NCBI GenBank assembly: GCA_030142905.1 | Contig: JASJOG010000016.1 | Span: 248,001 to 312,000, forward strand | From: Heliopora coerulea | Taxonomy: Eukaryota > Cnidaria > Anthozoa > Scleralcyonacea > Helioporidae | Direction of reading: 5' to 3' | DNA: 64,000 nucleotides | Shown: one piece after another, positions 36,918 to 49,700 of the stretch | Position numbering within the stretch: the stretch's first letter is position 1 | How the letters are laid out: each line of letters begins with the position of its first letter | Translations under genes and position numbers: made by a program | The notes under the pieces: generated by a model | What the model saw: only the letters and a program-made list of their open reading frames with translations | The model's database searches: none | Told to the model about the DNA's origin: nothing

Positions 36918-37835
36918 TACATGGTAGGGGTCAATTTGCCTTCGATTTTCCTGCTTTCCAACTTTTAGCTGTTCTCCATTGCTGTTATTGCAGTCAAGAC
37001 CGGTAGATAATATTGATGGCGACTATTACCAGATTCCTCGTGCCAACTACCTATTCCTAAGTTTCCACCAGTCCACAAATAAATTTCTTTCAAAACACTC
37101 ATTTATATAAAAAAGTTGTTTGTTTGCTCATCTAATAACCTTGATTTAATGTTTGTGTCAACGTCAGAAATAAAATTAGTTATATTTTCATGTGCAATCC
37201 ACTATTTGTTCTCGGGTTTCTCTTCACGATTTCAATATGTATAACATATTGAAGTCGTCGCAAGACTAGCGACGAAACATCAGTAAAATAAAGTTTCTGT
37301 TTTTATTAATGTCTCCGTTATTATGGGTCTGTTAAAAACTTTATGCTGGGCATTAATATTCTTAACAAGATCACGCTTTCCGCCTAGTTCGTTTATTGCG
37401 ACTATACTTAAAGCCTTTAAATTAAATGTATTATCGTACCTTGGATATATAAAGTCAATACACAAAAAAAGCTCCTCGTATTCTGACGTGGACTAAAGTG
37501 GAAATAAGTTACACATATTGAAATCGGGAAGAGAAACCCGAGAACAAATTGTGGATAGCACATGTAAATATAACTAATTTTATTTCTGACGTTGACACAA
37601 ACATTAAATCAAGGTTATTAGATGAGCAAACAAACAACTTTTTTATATAAATGAGTGTTTTGAAAGAAATTTATTTATGGATTGGTGGAAACTTGGGAAT
37701 AGTCAGTTTGCACGAGGAATCTGGTAATAGTCGCCATCAATATTATCTATCGGTCTTGACTGCAATAACAGCAATGGAGAACAGCTAAAAGTTGGAAAGC
37801 AGGAAAATCGAAGGCAAATTGACCCCTGCCATGTA
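36918..37835. repeat. very large inverted repeat, about 330-bp arms, 260-bp spacer
   Basis: Left arm 36918-37247 and right arm 37508-37835 are complementary with few mismatches by eye (for example TCAATTTGCCTTCGATTTTC on the left and its complement near 37805). The spacer (37248-37507) holds a repeat also present once at 42175-42490, including GAAGTCGTCGCAAGACTAGC then GACGAAACATC. No coding signal. Confidence 0.93.
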
Positions 37836-38189
37836 ATAGAATACTGTTAGCAAGTATGCTGTTAATAGGAATAGATTCAGAAGCTAAGAAATATGCAGTT
37901 CCTCTCAATACGTTCAAAGAGCGATCAGTCTTGAACATCAATAAACAAAAGAATAAACATTTTACAACTAAATTTTCGGTCACCTTCTTTGGCCTCCATC
38001 ACAGGTAACAATGTGAATCAGTTTTAAATTACACATATATTACAATGGAAGTACTGCCCTTTAGTACCTGTACGCAGTAATGTATGTATAGGCCGTTCGC
38101 ACAAGCTGGCGTTTTCAAACATTTTTCATCTATCTGTTTGATGTTTGAGGAAACGTGAGAGCTTGGATATATTAAGGTAGATGAATGAT

Positions 38190-38350
38190 CTTCAAGCTCG
38201 ATACTCAGAAAATGATTTCTGAGCCCCAGACGGGGATCGAACCCGCAACCTTCTGATTCGATCCCCGTCTGGGGTTCAACCCCGTTTGCGGGTTCGATCC
38301 TTGTCTGGGGCTCAGAAATCATTTTCTGAGTATCGAGCTTGAAGATCATT
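38190..38350. repeat. inverted pair of SINE heads (GGGGATCGAACCCGCAACC)
   Basis: A - strand head ending near 38262 and a + strand head starting near 38263 share GGTTCGATCC box-B-like cores. The flanks AGATGAATGATCTTCAAGCTC (given in part) and complement pair at both ends. Confidence 0.8.
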
Positions 38351-38742
38351 CATCTACCATTTTTCATCTATCTTAGCTTTGATGAATGTCACAGCCAGTG
38401 AACGAAAATTTAGTTTCAATTTTTACATCAGGTTCAGCTGCTTGGTTTTATGAGTTCATCACAATATATGTCTTTCTATTTCACCACATCACTGAAGTAT
38501 GTTGTTCCTCTTGGTTTAAGAATCTCTCCAGTGTTCTTCCTTCCTTTACATGATAAACATGTGATACGGTTGACAAAGATCTTAACCATTTCCATTTATT
38601 TTGGCTTAATTTCTTTTACAAATTTCACTTGTAATTCCATAATTTCTCTGGAAGAAACCAACTTTCTTTGGTCTAGCAGAGAATTTTAGAAAAGTAGATT
38701 TCTGATATTATTTCCTTTGTCTTGGAACGGGTTTCCCGCAAG

Positions 38743-39194
38743 CAATGGCGTAGCCAAACCCTGGCCCACCCGGGCCCAGGCTTCGACTACAAACATGGCC
38801 GCTTCCCAAAACGTGTTTAACATATTCAACTGAAAAATACACGATAAATTTTGAATAATTTGATATGAGCCCTTTTAGTTTGGCCCACGAAGGGAATTTC
38901 TTCGCGCAATTTTTCCTCCCAAGCTAAAAATTCACGCAATTTGTTCTCATCAATGAGATATCGGGTAGTTTAAAAAAGTAATTTGGAAGATCTGTACGAG
39001 TTTAACGCCTATTGAAGCCTTCGAATCCAGCTCGGCGCCGCAGCCTAAAATACGAGAATAACGCCCTCAAAATGCAGGAAATACCCTTTCAGAAATCCAA
39101 CAATTCAAACGTTTTCTAGGGGGCATGCCCCCCGACCCCCTAATTAGTGTGCTTCCCAGGCCCTGGCATCACAGATTCTCTGGCTACGCCACTG
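38743..39194. mobile_element. hAT-type MITE, 452 bp, perfect 8-bp target duplication
   Basis: Ends CAATGGCGTAGCCA and the complement of TGGCTACGCCACTG differ at one base. CCCGCAAG flanks both sides (38735-38742 and 39195-39202). Non-coding. It appears to have inserted into an older Penelope-like element. Confidence 0.95.
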
Positions 39195-39202
39195 CCCGCA
39201 AG

Positions 39203-40050
39203 TATCCACACATCTCTCATCTACAAACTCAAGAGAAAACATCTTTCTGGAACTAAGCCCATGCATGATATACCTGAAGACACGCGTCCTAAAATTTGGT
39301 TTCGGCTACTGTATGTTGGCAAGACTGGAGAATTGGCTGTCAAGTCTTGCATTAAAAAGATCCGTAGACAATTAAAAATTTCTGTTAATTTTATCGTTAT
39401 TTACAAAACCACCAAGATCTCTTATTTTATCTTTAACAAAGACAGAATCCCTGATCTCTCGCGAACCAACCTCGTGTATGAAATATCTTGTCCGGGTTGT
39501 AATCAACGCTATATCGGCAAAACTGAACGATGCCTTGCAGAACGTTTATGTGATCAATCTTCTAATTTCGCCAACTGTGCTGTGGCCAATCACTTTGTTA
39601 ACTGTCGACATGTCAATAATCTCATAAATTTAAATAATCTCAATGATCACCTCAACGATTTTTCTTCATGCAAAGCTGCCGCTATCTTTAAAAGTCTTAA
39701 TGACAACAATTGCAAAATACTTTACTCTTGTAGCTTCCTTGCACATAATCATTACTTATAGAAGCGCTCTTCATTAAGTTTAACAGGCCTGAATTGAGCT
39801 GCGGTCTCAAAGCCAGCGAAGAGTTGACACTGTTTCCCTAATCAACACACCTCGTGTAACATATCATTTCCTTTATTTAATGACTCCCTTGTAAATATAG
39901 CTCTATTCATCGTGTTCTCTTCCTTTTCCTGCTGATGATGTCATCCTCGGCTTTGTGTATATATAAATAGCAGCGTGTTTGTAATTTAACAAGTTTGACA
40001 ATGACTTTGAAATAAGGTCGAAATATTACCGTTTACATTCGTCTTGCTTT
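39203..40050 (+). mobile_element. Penelope-like element 3' part with GIY-YIG endonuclease
   Basis: Open to 39761. RLLYVGKTGELAVKSCIKKI, then ISYFIFNKDRIPDLSRTNLV, then YEISCPGCNQRYIGKTERCL and AERL. This is the CxxC linker and GIY-YIG-like nuclease (here C-x-x-x-YIGKT-x-x-x-L-x-x-RL) of Penelope-like retroelements. Sequence upstream of the hAT insertion (38410-38740) probably belongs to the same copy. The non-coding 3' end continues to about 40050. Confidence 0.85.
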
Positions 40051-42170
40051 TTACTTAAATCTTAAGTCTTCACGATGTTGTTTTTCGGAGTTTGTTTCTT
40101 GCTCTATTTCCTCAACTGTGCATATCACGTGACATCCTTGTTTCGATTTCTTTTGGCTTCATCGGCTCTAAATACTTGATAATTAACTCAATTGATGCGG
40201 AGGTAATAAATCCACTACTTTCAGGATATCTATTCACAATTTTGCCAATTAGAAGTTCAATATCCGCTACAAAATAGCTTAATCTACCTCTAATCATCTT
40301 TTCGGATTACGCACAATCTTACCTCTCAATTTATAGCAAGAACTGGAATCTTCCGATTTACCCGGTATTAACTCCTCATTGAATAATCTATTCATCTTTA
40401 CGGATTACGCGTAATGCTATCTACACTTACGTAACTTTTGTTTTATACTAATAACTGGAGTCTTCCGGTTTATTCGGAATCAACTCCTCATTCGATAACC
40501 TATTCATCTTTACAAGAAGTCGGTTGAAAATCATTTTGCTCAGGCTGATCATACCGTGGTTAGCTTTAAAGAAGAAAAACATGTTCTGATATTTATAACT
40601 TTTATAACTTTGACATCAAGAGTCGTTCATTATAACTTGGGTATAAAAAAGGGAAGGTCCATGGAGTTTATATTTTGCTGCCCATCATTAAATACGTTAA
40701 CCTGTGAAGCGCGGTAAAGGAGGAGAATACGGTAAAGGGTTCGACAAGCTGAGAAGCTCTTCAGTTGATGCACCTAGGGCGTCTCGAACATATCCCAATA
40801 GTTGGTTGGCTGGGCATCACTGTTCATAGTCAGTGTACTCCCAAACAGAGCACCTTGCCGTTTGTCGGGATACTCAATTTTATTTTGCTTCCCTTGTGAT
40901 AGGAGAGTCTTGCATTTGGGTGTGTCCAGCTGCAGCCCAGCGTTCAAGAACATTTTAAAAACTCCAAAGGTCGTTAAGCAGGGACGCAAAATTTTCTGAC
41001 AAGTATATGTGAACGGCCATCGTGAAAGTACCATCACTCTCTGGAGACTTCCATATATGTAAATAAAGAATGTCTTTCTCCATGCATGATAACTTAACAC
41101 TGCTGTAGTTTTCTTGACTTCATTGAACCTTGTCTGGCGTCAATGGAGCTTCCGTCGCTTTATGTCAAATGGTGCAATTGAAAATTTCTTTTTATTTAAT
41201 GGAGGGCAAAAAGTGTCAACGAAAATATCGACTCGTGCCTTCAGTGCCCATTGTCACGGCATCTGACACGTTACTTACAGTAAGGGCCCAGTGACGACGT
41301 AAAGTTTTCTGCAATCTCCTGGTAGAATGGCATTAGAGAATAACCATAGGAAAGAGGTCCCGAGTGGTATAATCATTCAACCGTAACCGTTCCTCTCTTT
41401 AACGGAGTCATTACATTTTCTGGAATTGACAAGGAGGCTCGCAAATTTATAAAACGAGACCTAAGGTCGTAAAACAGGTTTGTCGTTTTCAAAAATCATG
41501 CTGTTCCGTACTATTATCTTACAACCTAAGATGTTCACGTCGGACGTTCATCAGACATGAAATTAGACCTATACTAAACAGATCAATTCATTTTTTTACT
41601 TTAATATCTGGACTAACAAATTTTGTTTTACAGTTTATCAATCATCCACAACTTCATGACAGATATGGACGAAAATAAAAAATAAAAAAAAATTATAAAA
41701 AAAGAAAAAGGAAACAGGCCCTACACAGACAAATTACATTTCATAATCGTTGTATCCTCGTATCCTTGTGTGTTGACTTAATACATTGACCGTAAAGCAC
41801 AATTGTTTGAATAAAAGAAAATCGTATACAAAACGTTTCACTACGCAGCTCGTGTTCTCGGGAAAAATATTCCATTCACGAAAGTTATTCTTTTTTATTT
41901 AATGACGAAAGCCATTATATGAAGCAACAACATTTCAATGAGGCGCAATCACGGCTGAAATTGCGCCCCCCTCATTGGCGGCGGAGCAAAACGCCTTTAT
42001 TTAAGAAATATAGTATTTTAAAGGAAATGCAATCATTTTTGCAGTATTTGCGGCGGGAAATGCATTTTCCAAGTGTTCTCGAGCCAGCAATTTCCCATAT
42101 AAGGGGCAGGACTGTAAATTCATACAACTCGACTACCCTTGTTGCAATCTCGTGAAGAACATCAATGCCC
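40050..42170. other. no recognised gene
   Basis: AT-rich. Related phrases with TCTTCCGGTTTATTCGG at 40345 and 40455 suggest a short degenerate duplication (40290-40515). No coding motifs in the open frames. Confidence 0.4.
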
Positions 42171-42174
42171 AGCA

Positions 42175-42490
42175 TGACATTTTTATTAGATCCATAGTAA
42201 CGGAGACATTAAAAATGTGGAACCCCCCCCCCAAAAAAAACAAAACAAATAAAAATTAACAAACGTTTCGTCGCTAACAGAGTAACGCGATTGTTTACAA
42301 TGATTATTTACAATTTATCACCTTAAAAATCATTTTACACCTTGAAGAAGTTGCAAGATTAGCGGACAAACCGTTTGTTAAATTAAAATTTCTTTTTATT
42401 TTAATGTCTTCATTATTATGGATCTATCAAATATTTTATGCCGGACATTGATATTCCTTACTAGACCGCGCTTTCCGCTTGGTTCGTCCA
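42175..42490. repeat. dispersed repeat shared with the 37.2-37.5 kb spacer
   Basis: TTAATGTCTTCATTATTATG, TTTATGCCGGACATTGATAT and CGCGCTTTCCGCTTGGTTCG match 37305-37395 closely. At 42340-42375 a GAAGAAGTTGCAAGATTAGC hairpin and ACAAACCGTTTG follow the same pattern as at 37250-37285. Confidence 0.75.
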
Positions 42491-43309
42491 CTGCTAGGAC
42501 ATGAAGAATGGTTGGTCCACAAGGCAGCCTAGTATGCGGTCAAAGTTTCAGCACATTCTCTTCTTTCCAGCGACGCATGTGTGTTAACTAAAAACCCAAA
42601 CAAAGAGTTTGGCAACTTGAACGTACAATTTGTATCTATCAATTTTTATCTATCAATTTTTTTACGATACGACATGTTGCTTTGTAACAAACTGAAACTG
42701 AAGGAAAGATGCAAACAGAGTTGATTACTTGTGATACTAATACGTCTGAACGTTACTGTGCATTTTCATTCTGAAAAAGTTGAGGACGCAAACCAAGTGT
42801 CATCTAGTCCAGTCCATCAAAATGTTTATGTTACTCATGAAAAGTCTATTTCTCTAACATTCCATCTTTTTTCTCTCACGACGTTTATAGTTACTATTTT
42901 ATAATATTGGTGAGCGTATTGAATCGCATTCTGGTTTAATTGCTTGGGACTGCTGCACATGACATTCTTTTACATCTAAGTAAATAAATAACTCTGTTAT
43001 CTGTTTATTAAGACAGAGACCAGCAAACATTTTAATGGTTCCGGCCTTTTATCCTTATTCGTTTATAAACAAAATGAAGGTGTTGGCACTTTGGTCACCA
43101 TTTCCAAATGTTTGTCTCCTACAAACAAGCTTTGCCTAAGTTAAGCTGACGTTACATAAAAATATTTTAAACGACAATTCGGAACGCAACTTGCTTACCA
43201 CAAAAGATTGACGATCATCGTTGAGAGTCAATCCGTGGTACTGTAATATCGCCTTTATTTGGGTGATCTGACTCTGAACGATTTTTAGCGACGGTTTTCA
43301 ATGAAAATG

Positions 43310-43795
43310 AATTTGCACCAAAGATTGACTTCATGCCAATGAGTGTGCACCAACGATTGACTCGTGTCAATGAAATTGCACCAAATTGATTCATGTCAAT
43401 AAATTTGCACCAAAGATTGATTCATGTCAATGAATTTACACCAGAGATTGATTCCTGTTGATGAAGTAGCACCAAAGATTGACTCATGTTAATGAATTTG
43501 CATCAAAGATTGGTTCATGTCAATGAAGTTGCACCAAGTATTGACTCATGTCAATGAATTTGCACCAAAAGTTGACTCATGTCAATGTACTCGCACCAAA
43601 GATTGATTCATGTCAATGAATTTGCATCAAGTATTGATTCGTGTCAATGGATTTGCACGAAAAATTGACTCATGTCAATGCATTTGCACCAAAGATTGAT
43701 TCATGTCAGTGAATTTGCACGAAAAATTGACTCAATGTCAACAAAGTTGCGCCAAGGATTGATTCATGTCAATGAATTTGCACCAAAGATAGACT
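43310..43795. repeat. 31-bp minisatellite, about 16 copies
   Basis: Unit AATTTGCACCAAAGATTGACT followed by CATGTCAATG (31 bases), with substitutions in every copy and no close homogenisation. Related phrases start as early as 43300. Confidence 0.95.
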
Positions 43796-44639
43796 TCGGA
43801 AACTACATTTTCATTACGAACTGTCGTTAAAAAGAGTTTTGAGTAACATTACCTTTACCAGTGAGAAAACATAATTACTTGCTATTTCCAATCTAATAAT
43901 TTTATTCGGTTACGTAAGGCCTTTTGTCCAATTGGAAATTAACGATTTACATTTACCTTTTTGTTATTTCAGGTTTCGTTTAAAGGGCGTTGCAAAGGGT
44001 TTTCATTCTTCGGATACGACAAATTATTGTGAACATTCGGAATACGCCCCTGGCCAGATACTCATAACGAAAACTAAGACAAAAAAAGTTGATTGTCGGC
44101 CGCAGTAGCCAATAAAATTCCACATCCAAACACACAAGTGACTCGAAAATTGAGACAAAAGTCAAGTTTTCAACAAAATTATGGCTTCTCAAAAGAATCC
44201 AGTATTAAGGAGAAAATGGGTTTACAGTTCTTGAAATGTAACGCTAATTAAGATCAGATTTTCAAACCAAGGTCTTAGCACAGATCTCCTCTGTTGTCTT
44301 TGATATGGAAGTTCGTGAAGCGCATGTCTCAAAGGATTATACGATTTTAGCTGAATATCTAAATCGCGTTGAAACCAGCGGACTTGATTTGAACTGGATT
44401 TCGACTGAATGTAGGTCAGAACTGGCTGCGTTCAAATTACCTGTTTGGACTGGGTTTGGACCTCCGGTAAAATAGCAGTATCATCCACAAAAAAAAGACA
44501 GTGATGTAGGCAAAGCACATACAGTTGTTTTCTTGTTTTGGTTTCACAATTCAATTCCGTAAAGGCGAAACAGAGTGGCAAGGAGGTGGTCCAGTACGAC
44601 AAAATCTTTCCGAATAAAACAATTTTTTAGGACAAAAAA

Positions 44640-45000
44640 TCTGACCTCGTTGTTAGGCATTCACTTTACATGAACCTCCTATGGTAAATGTTGTAAACCG
44701 TACATCAGTGAAACTGGCCAACGTCTCACAGATTTGCTGAACATCTTCGCTCTTTAAAGATCATTGATGTTGACAAGCGTATTTCATGATCGTTTCCGTA
44801 TACCAATCAGTAATTGTTTACAGGTATCAAAGTTTGTGCCATTTTGTCAATTTCCGGTGGTAATGCTAGCTAGCTGCATGAGAAAGGAAACACGTCTCAT
44901 TTTCAAACTTAGAACCATTCAACCCCATGGTATTAACGTACGCTTTTTTTTCATTCCACCTCGTACAAATTTACAGTCCTTGTCTAACACAGGCGGATAA
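44640..45000 (+). mobile_element. Penelope-like element fragment (GIY-YIG C-term)
   Basis: Across frames one reads CCKPYISETGQRLTD, then FAEHLRSLKIIDVDKR, then RLIFKLRTIQPHGINVRF. These correspond to YIGETGRRLxDRFAEHLRS...DxxKPVA...FKLGTxxPxGLNxRF of Penelope-like endonucleases. Frameshifted. Confidence 0.75.
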
Positions 45001-45243
45001 AAACATCAGCTTGTACGCTTTATTCCTCTAATTTTAAATTTTGCTTAAGTTTTCGCGTCTTTACAAGGTAATGATTAATGATTACGTTAATAATTAAGAA
45101 AAACATTAATAAAATTAAGATTAATAAAATCATTGCTTCGGATTTTTTACTCGCTTAAGTTAAAGTTTACGTCAGTTATTTATTCCTATACAAGTTAATC
45201 ATCTTATCTAGCATGGTCAGATAAAGACATTAGCTAGGAGTCA

Positions 45244-45510
45244 TTATTCTTTTCGGTTCTCTGTTTGTTCCTCCTCTTTACAGTTTGCTGATCGACGTTT
45301 AAATAGCAGATGGCCTCCGTAAATTACATCCCCTGTCCTATATGTATATGGACTGTGTGGTCCCATTACATTTGAGTGGCGAGAAGTGGCCCCAAAAGCA
45401 TGGCGCTGAAATTTATGGATCCTTCTACTCATGGTAGGGACCACTGATTTGTGTTTTAACAGAACTGAGGGCAGCTTATGAGCCCTATCGGTGTATACGT
45501 TTCGCAACAT
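45244..45510 (-). other. unidentified 88-residue open frame
   Basis: Begins MLRNVYTDRAHKLPSVLL, has SRRIHKFQRHAFGATSR and YRTGDVIYGGHLLFKRRSA, and ends in an acidic KEEEQTENRKE. Composition is plausible for protein, but I see no family motif, splice context or partner. It may be chance or a repeat. Confidence 0.2.
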
Positions 45511-46031
45511 CTATGTACAATACAGAGTGTTTTCTTTTCTTGAGACCAATGTTTAGCGTAAATAATAGAGCCAGTGGTTTAAGTATTGCCTTAAAAGTAT
45601 CAGCAGAAATTTACACGAGTTTTTAATTCAATGATTTGCCTCCAAACTCCCTGAATTGTCAAACACTCGTTTCATTTTCAAGCATCAATGAATCATCCTA
45701 ATATTTCTTCGTTCCGTAGAACGGACCGTTTCAGGGACTATTATAGGACATTGGATTGGTCGTTGATAATAACCCGAACCAGTAATTACGGCCAGAGGTC
45801 GGCACCATGAATACAAGGAGCAATAATTGACGTCATCATTTAGGGACACTTTTTTGGGTCCTCCGGCTTTGTAATTACTGACCCGCATCAAAACATATTG
45901 TTTTCATTGGGCATTATATCAGTGAATGCAGAGAGCAAAATTATGCTAGTCGAATCCCTAAAATTTTCCTTGATGCATTCGCTCATTTAATGCAGACTAA
46001 ACGTAATAGGTTTCGATGAAGGTCAGTAATT

Positions 46032-46151
46032 ATAATAGATAATTACTTCGGCACACAGCATTATTGGATAGAATACAGGCAGCTTCAGCCTGCGGGCTCA
46101 GCTGCCTGCATTATATCCAATAATGCTGCGCGCCTCAGTAATTATCTATTA
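46032..46151. repeat. foldback MITE, about 55-bp arms
   Basis: TAATAGATAATTACT at the left and its complement at the right. Inside, GCATTATTGGATA and a GCAGGCAGC palindrome at the centre pair almost throughout. Confidence 0.88.
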
Positions 46152-46301
46152 AATATAGGTCAGTGTGCTACATCTCATTACTTAGTTTGTCACTGACTTT
46201 TTAATCCTACCGGTAACTTCTATGTCATGATGATTTTACTTACTTATTACCTTACTAATTTATTTGTCTTTTGTTTTATTTATTTGGTTTTCTCATACTT
46301 A

Positions 46302-46483
46302 GATGAGCGGATTTATCCAAAAGGCTTGACTTCCCAATTGATACAGGACGTGGTCATATGAGATTTAACGTCATTATCCAAGAAGAAGCAAAAGTCCAAC
46401 CATTTACTTACGCTGAAACAAAGGGAGCACTTTCTCCTCAGTGGCCGGTTTCCCCAGTTACGTCAGCCGAATACAACTACTGA
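46302..46483 (+). CDS. unidentified candidate last exon
   Basis: After a pyrimidine-rich tract and CTTAG at 46292, an open frame runs to TGA at 46481-46483 and contains RFNVIIQEEAKVQPFTYAET and LSPQWPVSPVTSAEYNY. Composition and codon use look coding. In the frame that keeps this tail, the acceptor would have to be ATGAG at 46299-46301. The more obvious acceptor CTTAG leads into another frame that stops within about 60 bases. The protein is not recognised and no partner exon was found. Confidence 0.35.
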
Positions 46484-46719
46484 CAATATTTACGATTTAT
46501 GTCTTAAGTTATTTAAATGTTTCTGTTTAAATGGTAGTTAAATTACAAATAGTTTATGTATACCAAATCAGATGCGAAGAGACAGCTCGTTAAGCTCAGC
46601 TAACCTACTCTGCCATTCAACGACATTTCACACCAGCAGAGCGCCGACAAATTATCGAACCAAGGACGGAGTAACGAAATGCCGTCAGCATACCTTGCCA
46701 ATTCCAAAGTTTCTCTTAC

Positions 46720-46769
46720 CTTCCTCTTTTCTATAAAGTTCTTTATGAACTCTTCTATTCGAATATCCT
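46720..46769 (-). CDS. VPS37A: VPS37A Mod(r) exon 6 (EEFIKNFIEKRK)
   Basis: Acceptor TTGCAG, donor GTAAGA. It reads DIRIEEFIKNFIEKRK after completion of a Glu codon, matching the family's ...DDFL-x-x-FMEKR. The protein should continue about 20-30 residues; I could not locate that last exon with confidence. Confidence 0.85.
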
Positions 46770-49700
46770 CTGCAATGACATAAACATAAAATTAACGATT
46801 AATACTCTAAAACCAGCTATATACAGTACAATAATCCTTCACTTCGTGAATTTAACTGATTAGAATCGGACGAACCAAGAAACTAGAACTGGACACTTCA
46901 AGTAACAAATAAAAAAGGGAAAAATCAAAATAACTACAGTAAATAAACTTACCGCTTAAAAATTTCTCAGCAATATTCTGTTAAACAGAGAATAAAAGAA
47001 AATCAATGTCAACAGAACTAGTGTTAAACTAAATTCATGACGAGGATCTCCATGGGGAAGTGTCGTAATTTCCATATTTGAATGATGTGAATAACACATA
47101 CGGAAAGTTGATAAGAATGACAGCTGACAAAGACATAACTACGAAAGGAGGAGGAGTTATTGTAACAGAATGACGGCAAGTTTGACAAAATATGTTAATA
47201 CATATTTCACACACGATCTTGATAATAATTCCCCCCGATGACGGCGAATATTTAACTAGGGGGTCCTAGTTTCCTAAGTTTGAAGGGGTGTGTGTGTTCT
47301 GATGGTTTCTTTGATACCATTGGTAAACAACTTCTCTAGTGTTTGAGTACGTCATTTTACGAGAAATGTTGCACCACACAAATACGATGAGCCAAGTGGA
47401 TGTAATAAAGAAGATATGTTCAATCCTCAACCTAGCAGTGAATCTTACTCGAGGACCGGTGCATCTCATACCAAGTTTTGAACGGATAAAGTTAAAAAAC
47501 GAGAACTGGATGTTCTTCCAGCTCATACCGTCAGAAAAACGACTTCGGAGCCTGAAATGGGGATCAAACGCAGCGGTTGCCTCTATCACAGGCCCATGCA
47601 CTGACTGACCGGATGAATATAAACTAGTAATAATTACATCAATTATCAGAAAGCAAGCACAAGAAAATATTTTAAAATTTATCGTTGTATATGTGTGACC
47701 TTGATCTTGTACATAAATGTACATACTTTCAAAGGAACAAAGGTCAAACGTTTGTTGCTAAATTTTTTGCTATTGTTACTCCAATTTAACAATTTGGTAA
47801 ACCATATCAAAAGTTATCACACAATCTTCATCTGGGAGCCTGGTAATATCAACGAATATATGCGGAGATTCGTCGTTGGCGTGGCGAAGTTGGGACCTGG
47901 GAAGCCATGAGCTCCAAATTTTATTGAACTAATGATGTTATTGCCTAAAATATTACACAAAACAGCTTACATTGTCTTGAATCAGTACCAGTTCCCCCTC
48001 CAATGTACGTCAAGCCACGCTAATATTTCTGAACTGAATACGGGAATCGAACCCGCAGCCTCCTGGAGACTGGTGAGACGCTATAAACATTGAGCTACCG
48101 AGACTCAAATGGAGAGCTAAGGTGTGAGTTGGACATTCATTAATACTGATGTCTTGAATGTGAGAGCTTGGAGATATACAAGGATGATTGTTGGACATTC
48201 GCCAAGCTCAAGCCTAAGAAAAACGATTTCTGAGCCCCAGACGGGTATCGAACCCGCAACCCTCTGATGACTAACAAGACGTTCTAACCATTGAGCAACT
48301 TGGATTCAGATGGCCACTTCAATTGCAGGTTCAATATGTGTGCAGCCTCCGTGGCACCCACGACATTTTAATTATAATGTCGATTGAGATGAAAGGTAAC
48401 ATTTCTCTCAATCGACATTACTGATTAATCTCATTCGACATTATTATTGACATACCGTGGCAGCCACATAGGTAGTAGATATATTGAACGCCTTAGCTCT
48501 AGCTCAGGGAGTCTCACCGGTCATCATCAGGTTGCAATTTCGATTCCCGTCAGTGGCTCGGAAATCCTTTTCCTGAGGCATGAACTTTACGAACGTGCAC
48601 ATATTATCCATGGTCTCAAAAAAATTTCCAAAAATTTTGAAATGGAAGGCACTGCTTCATGAACTCTCAAATTCGAAATATGAAACCTTCAACTTTAGAA
48701 ACGAAAGCAACATGTACAAAGCTAATATGTCGAGGAATTACCAAAACCTGAAATAAAATGCACCAGCTTTTCAATAAAAGGTCCTCAGTCAGAGTGAAAA
48801 GTAAAAAGTCACCACTTCCTGTTCTCAGTTTTGGCAGTTCCTAAACGTTTTGGCTTTTTGCAGGTCCTTTGATATTTTTACCGTACTACTCAATGTTTGT
48901 GCTAATAAAAACCACACCCAAACGATCGCGAAGAAACCATGAATGGTTACGTCGGTGTCAGTTGGCAAAGTGTTATTTCCTTAACTCATAAAATTACAAC
49001 TTACTTCAGATTCTTCCTCCATTTGGGCCACGCCTACTTGAAGACTACTGTGAATTAATTGTGGAGTACACATCTTTTAAGTGTCATACAGAAACGGTTG
49101 AAAAAGAAATTCAGAAATTAAAAATATTATATTTCAATAAAATATATTCAAAATAATATCCTTCGTGTTATATGCTGGGCTCCGATATTTGTTACACGCT
49201 TACGATTCCCGCCTGGTGATTCTATCGCTGATATTACCGTAAATTACGTGACGGTAAAAGACTCTGCACAAGAAGAAATATTTTATTTGGTGGGTAGAAA
49301 TCCAGTAGGGTGCTCAAGGATAAGTCATATGGAGGAACCCAACATACAGTGGAATGTCTGAAAATACAGTTAACATCAGCAAAAACCGTACGAGTTTTAT
49401 AAATATCGTATAAACCCTTCGTAGATGGCCCAAGGATTCATACTATTTGTCATATAAAATTTAACGACATTACGCAGTTTAATTTCGCCTCTAATCTTCC
49501 TTATTTAGGTGGTTTTAAAATTCGAAGCGTCGGAATTACATTTGATAAGATGAAGCCTGTGAAGCCTATGGTCAAATAAAAAGAATTAATGCAGTATTCT
49601 TAAACAGTAAGGCTTACAGACATGTTCTTTCGTTGGAAAACCTAGTTCTACTTAATATTATAGAAACAAACATTCAGCTTTAAATTTACGACGGAGTTGT

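Noticed and set aside
43310..43795. CRISPR array
   Set aside because: Units are contiguous with no unique spacers, and the genome is clearly eukaryotic.
46565..46640. Candidate last exon of VPS37A (- strand, LAELNELSLRI then stop)
   Set aside because: Needs a doubtful acceptor and does not resemble the expected RR-x-K-x-EKL ending. Another option near 46520 (KHLNNLRHKS) was equally weak.
47266..47724. 152-residue open frame on the - strand
   Set aside because: Contains a translated SINE head (EATAAFDPHFRLRS) and no family motif.
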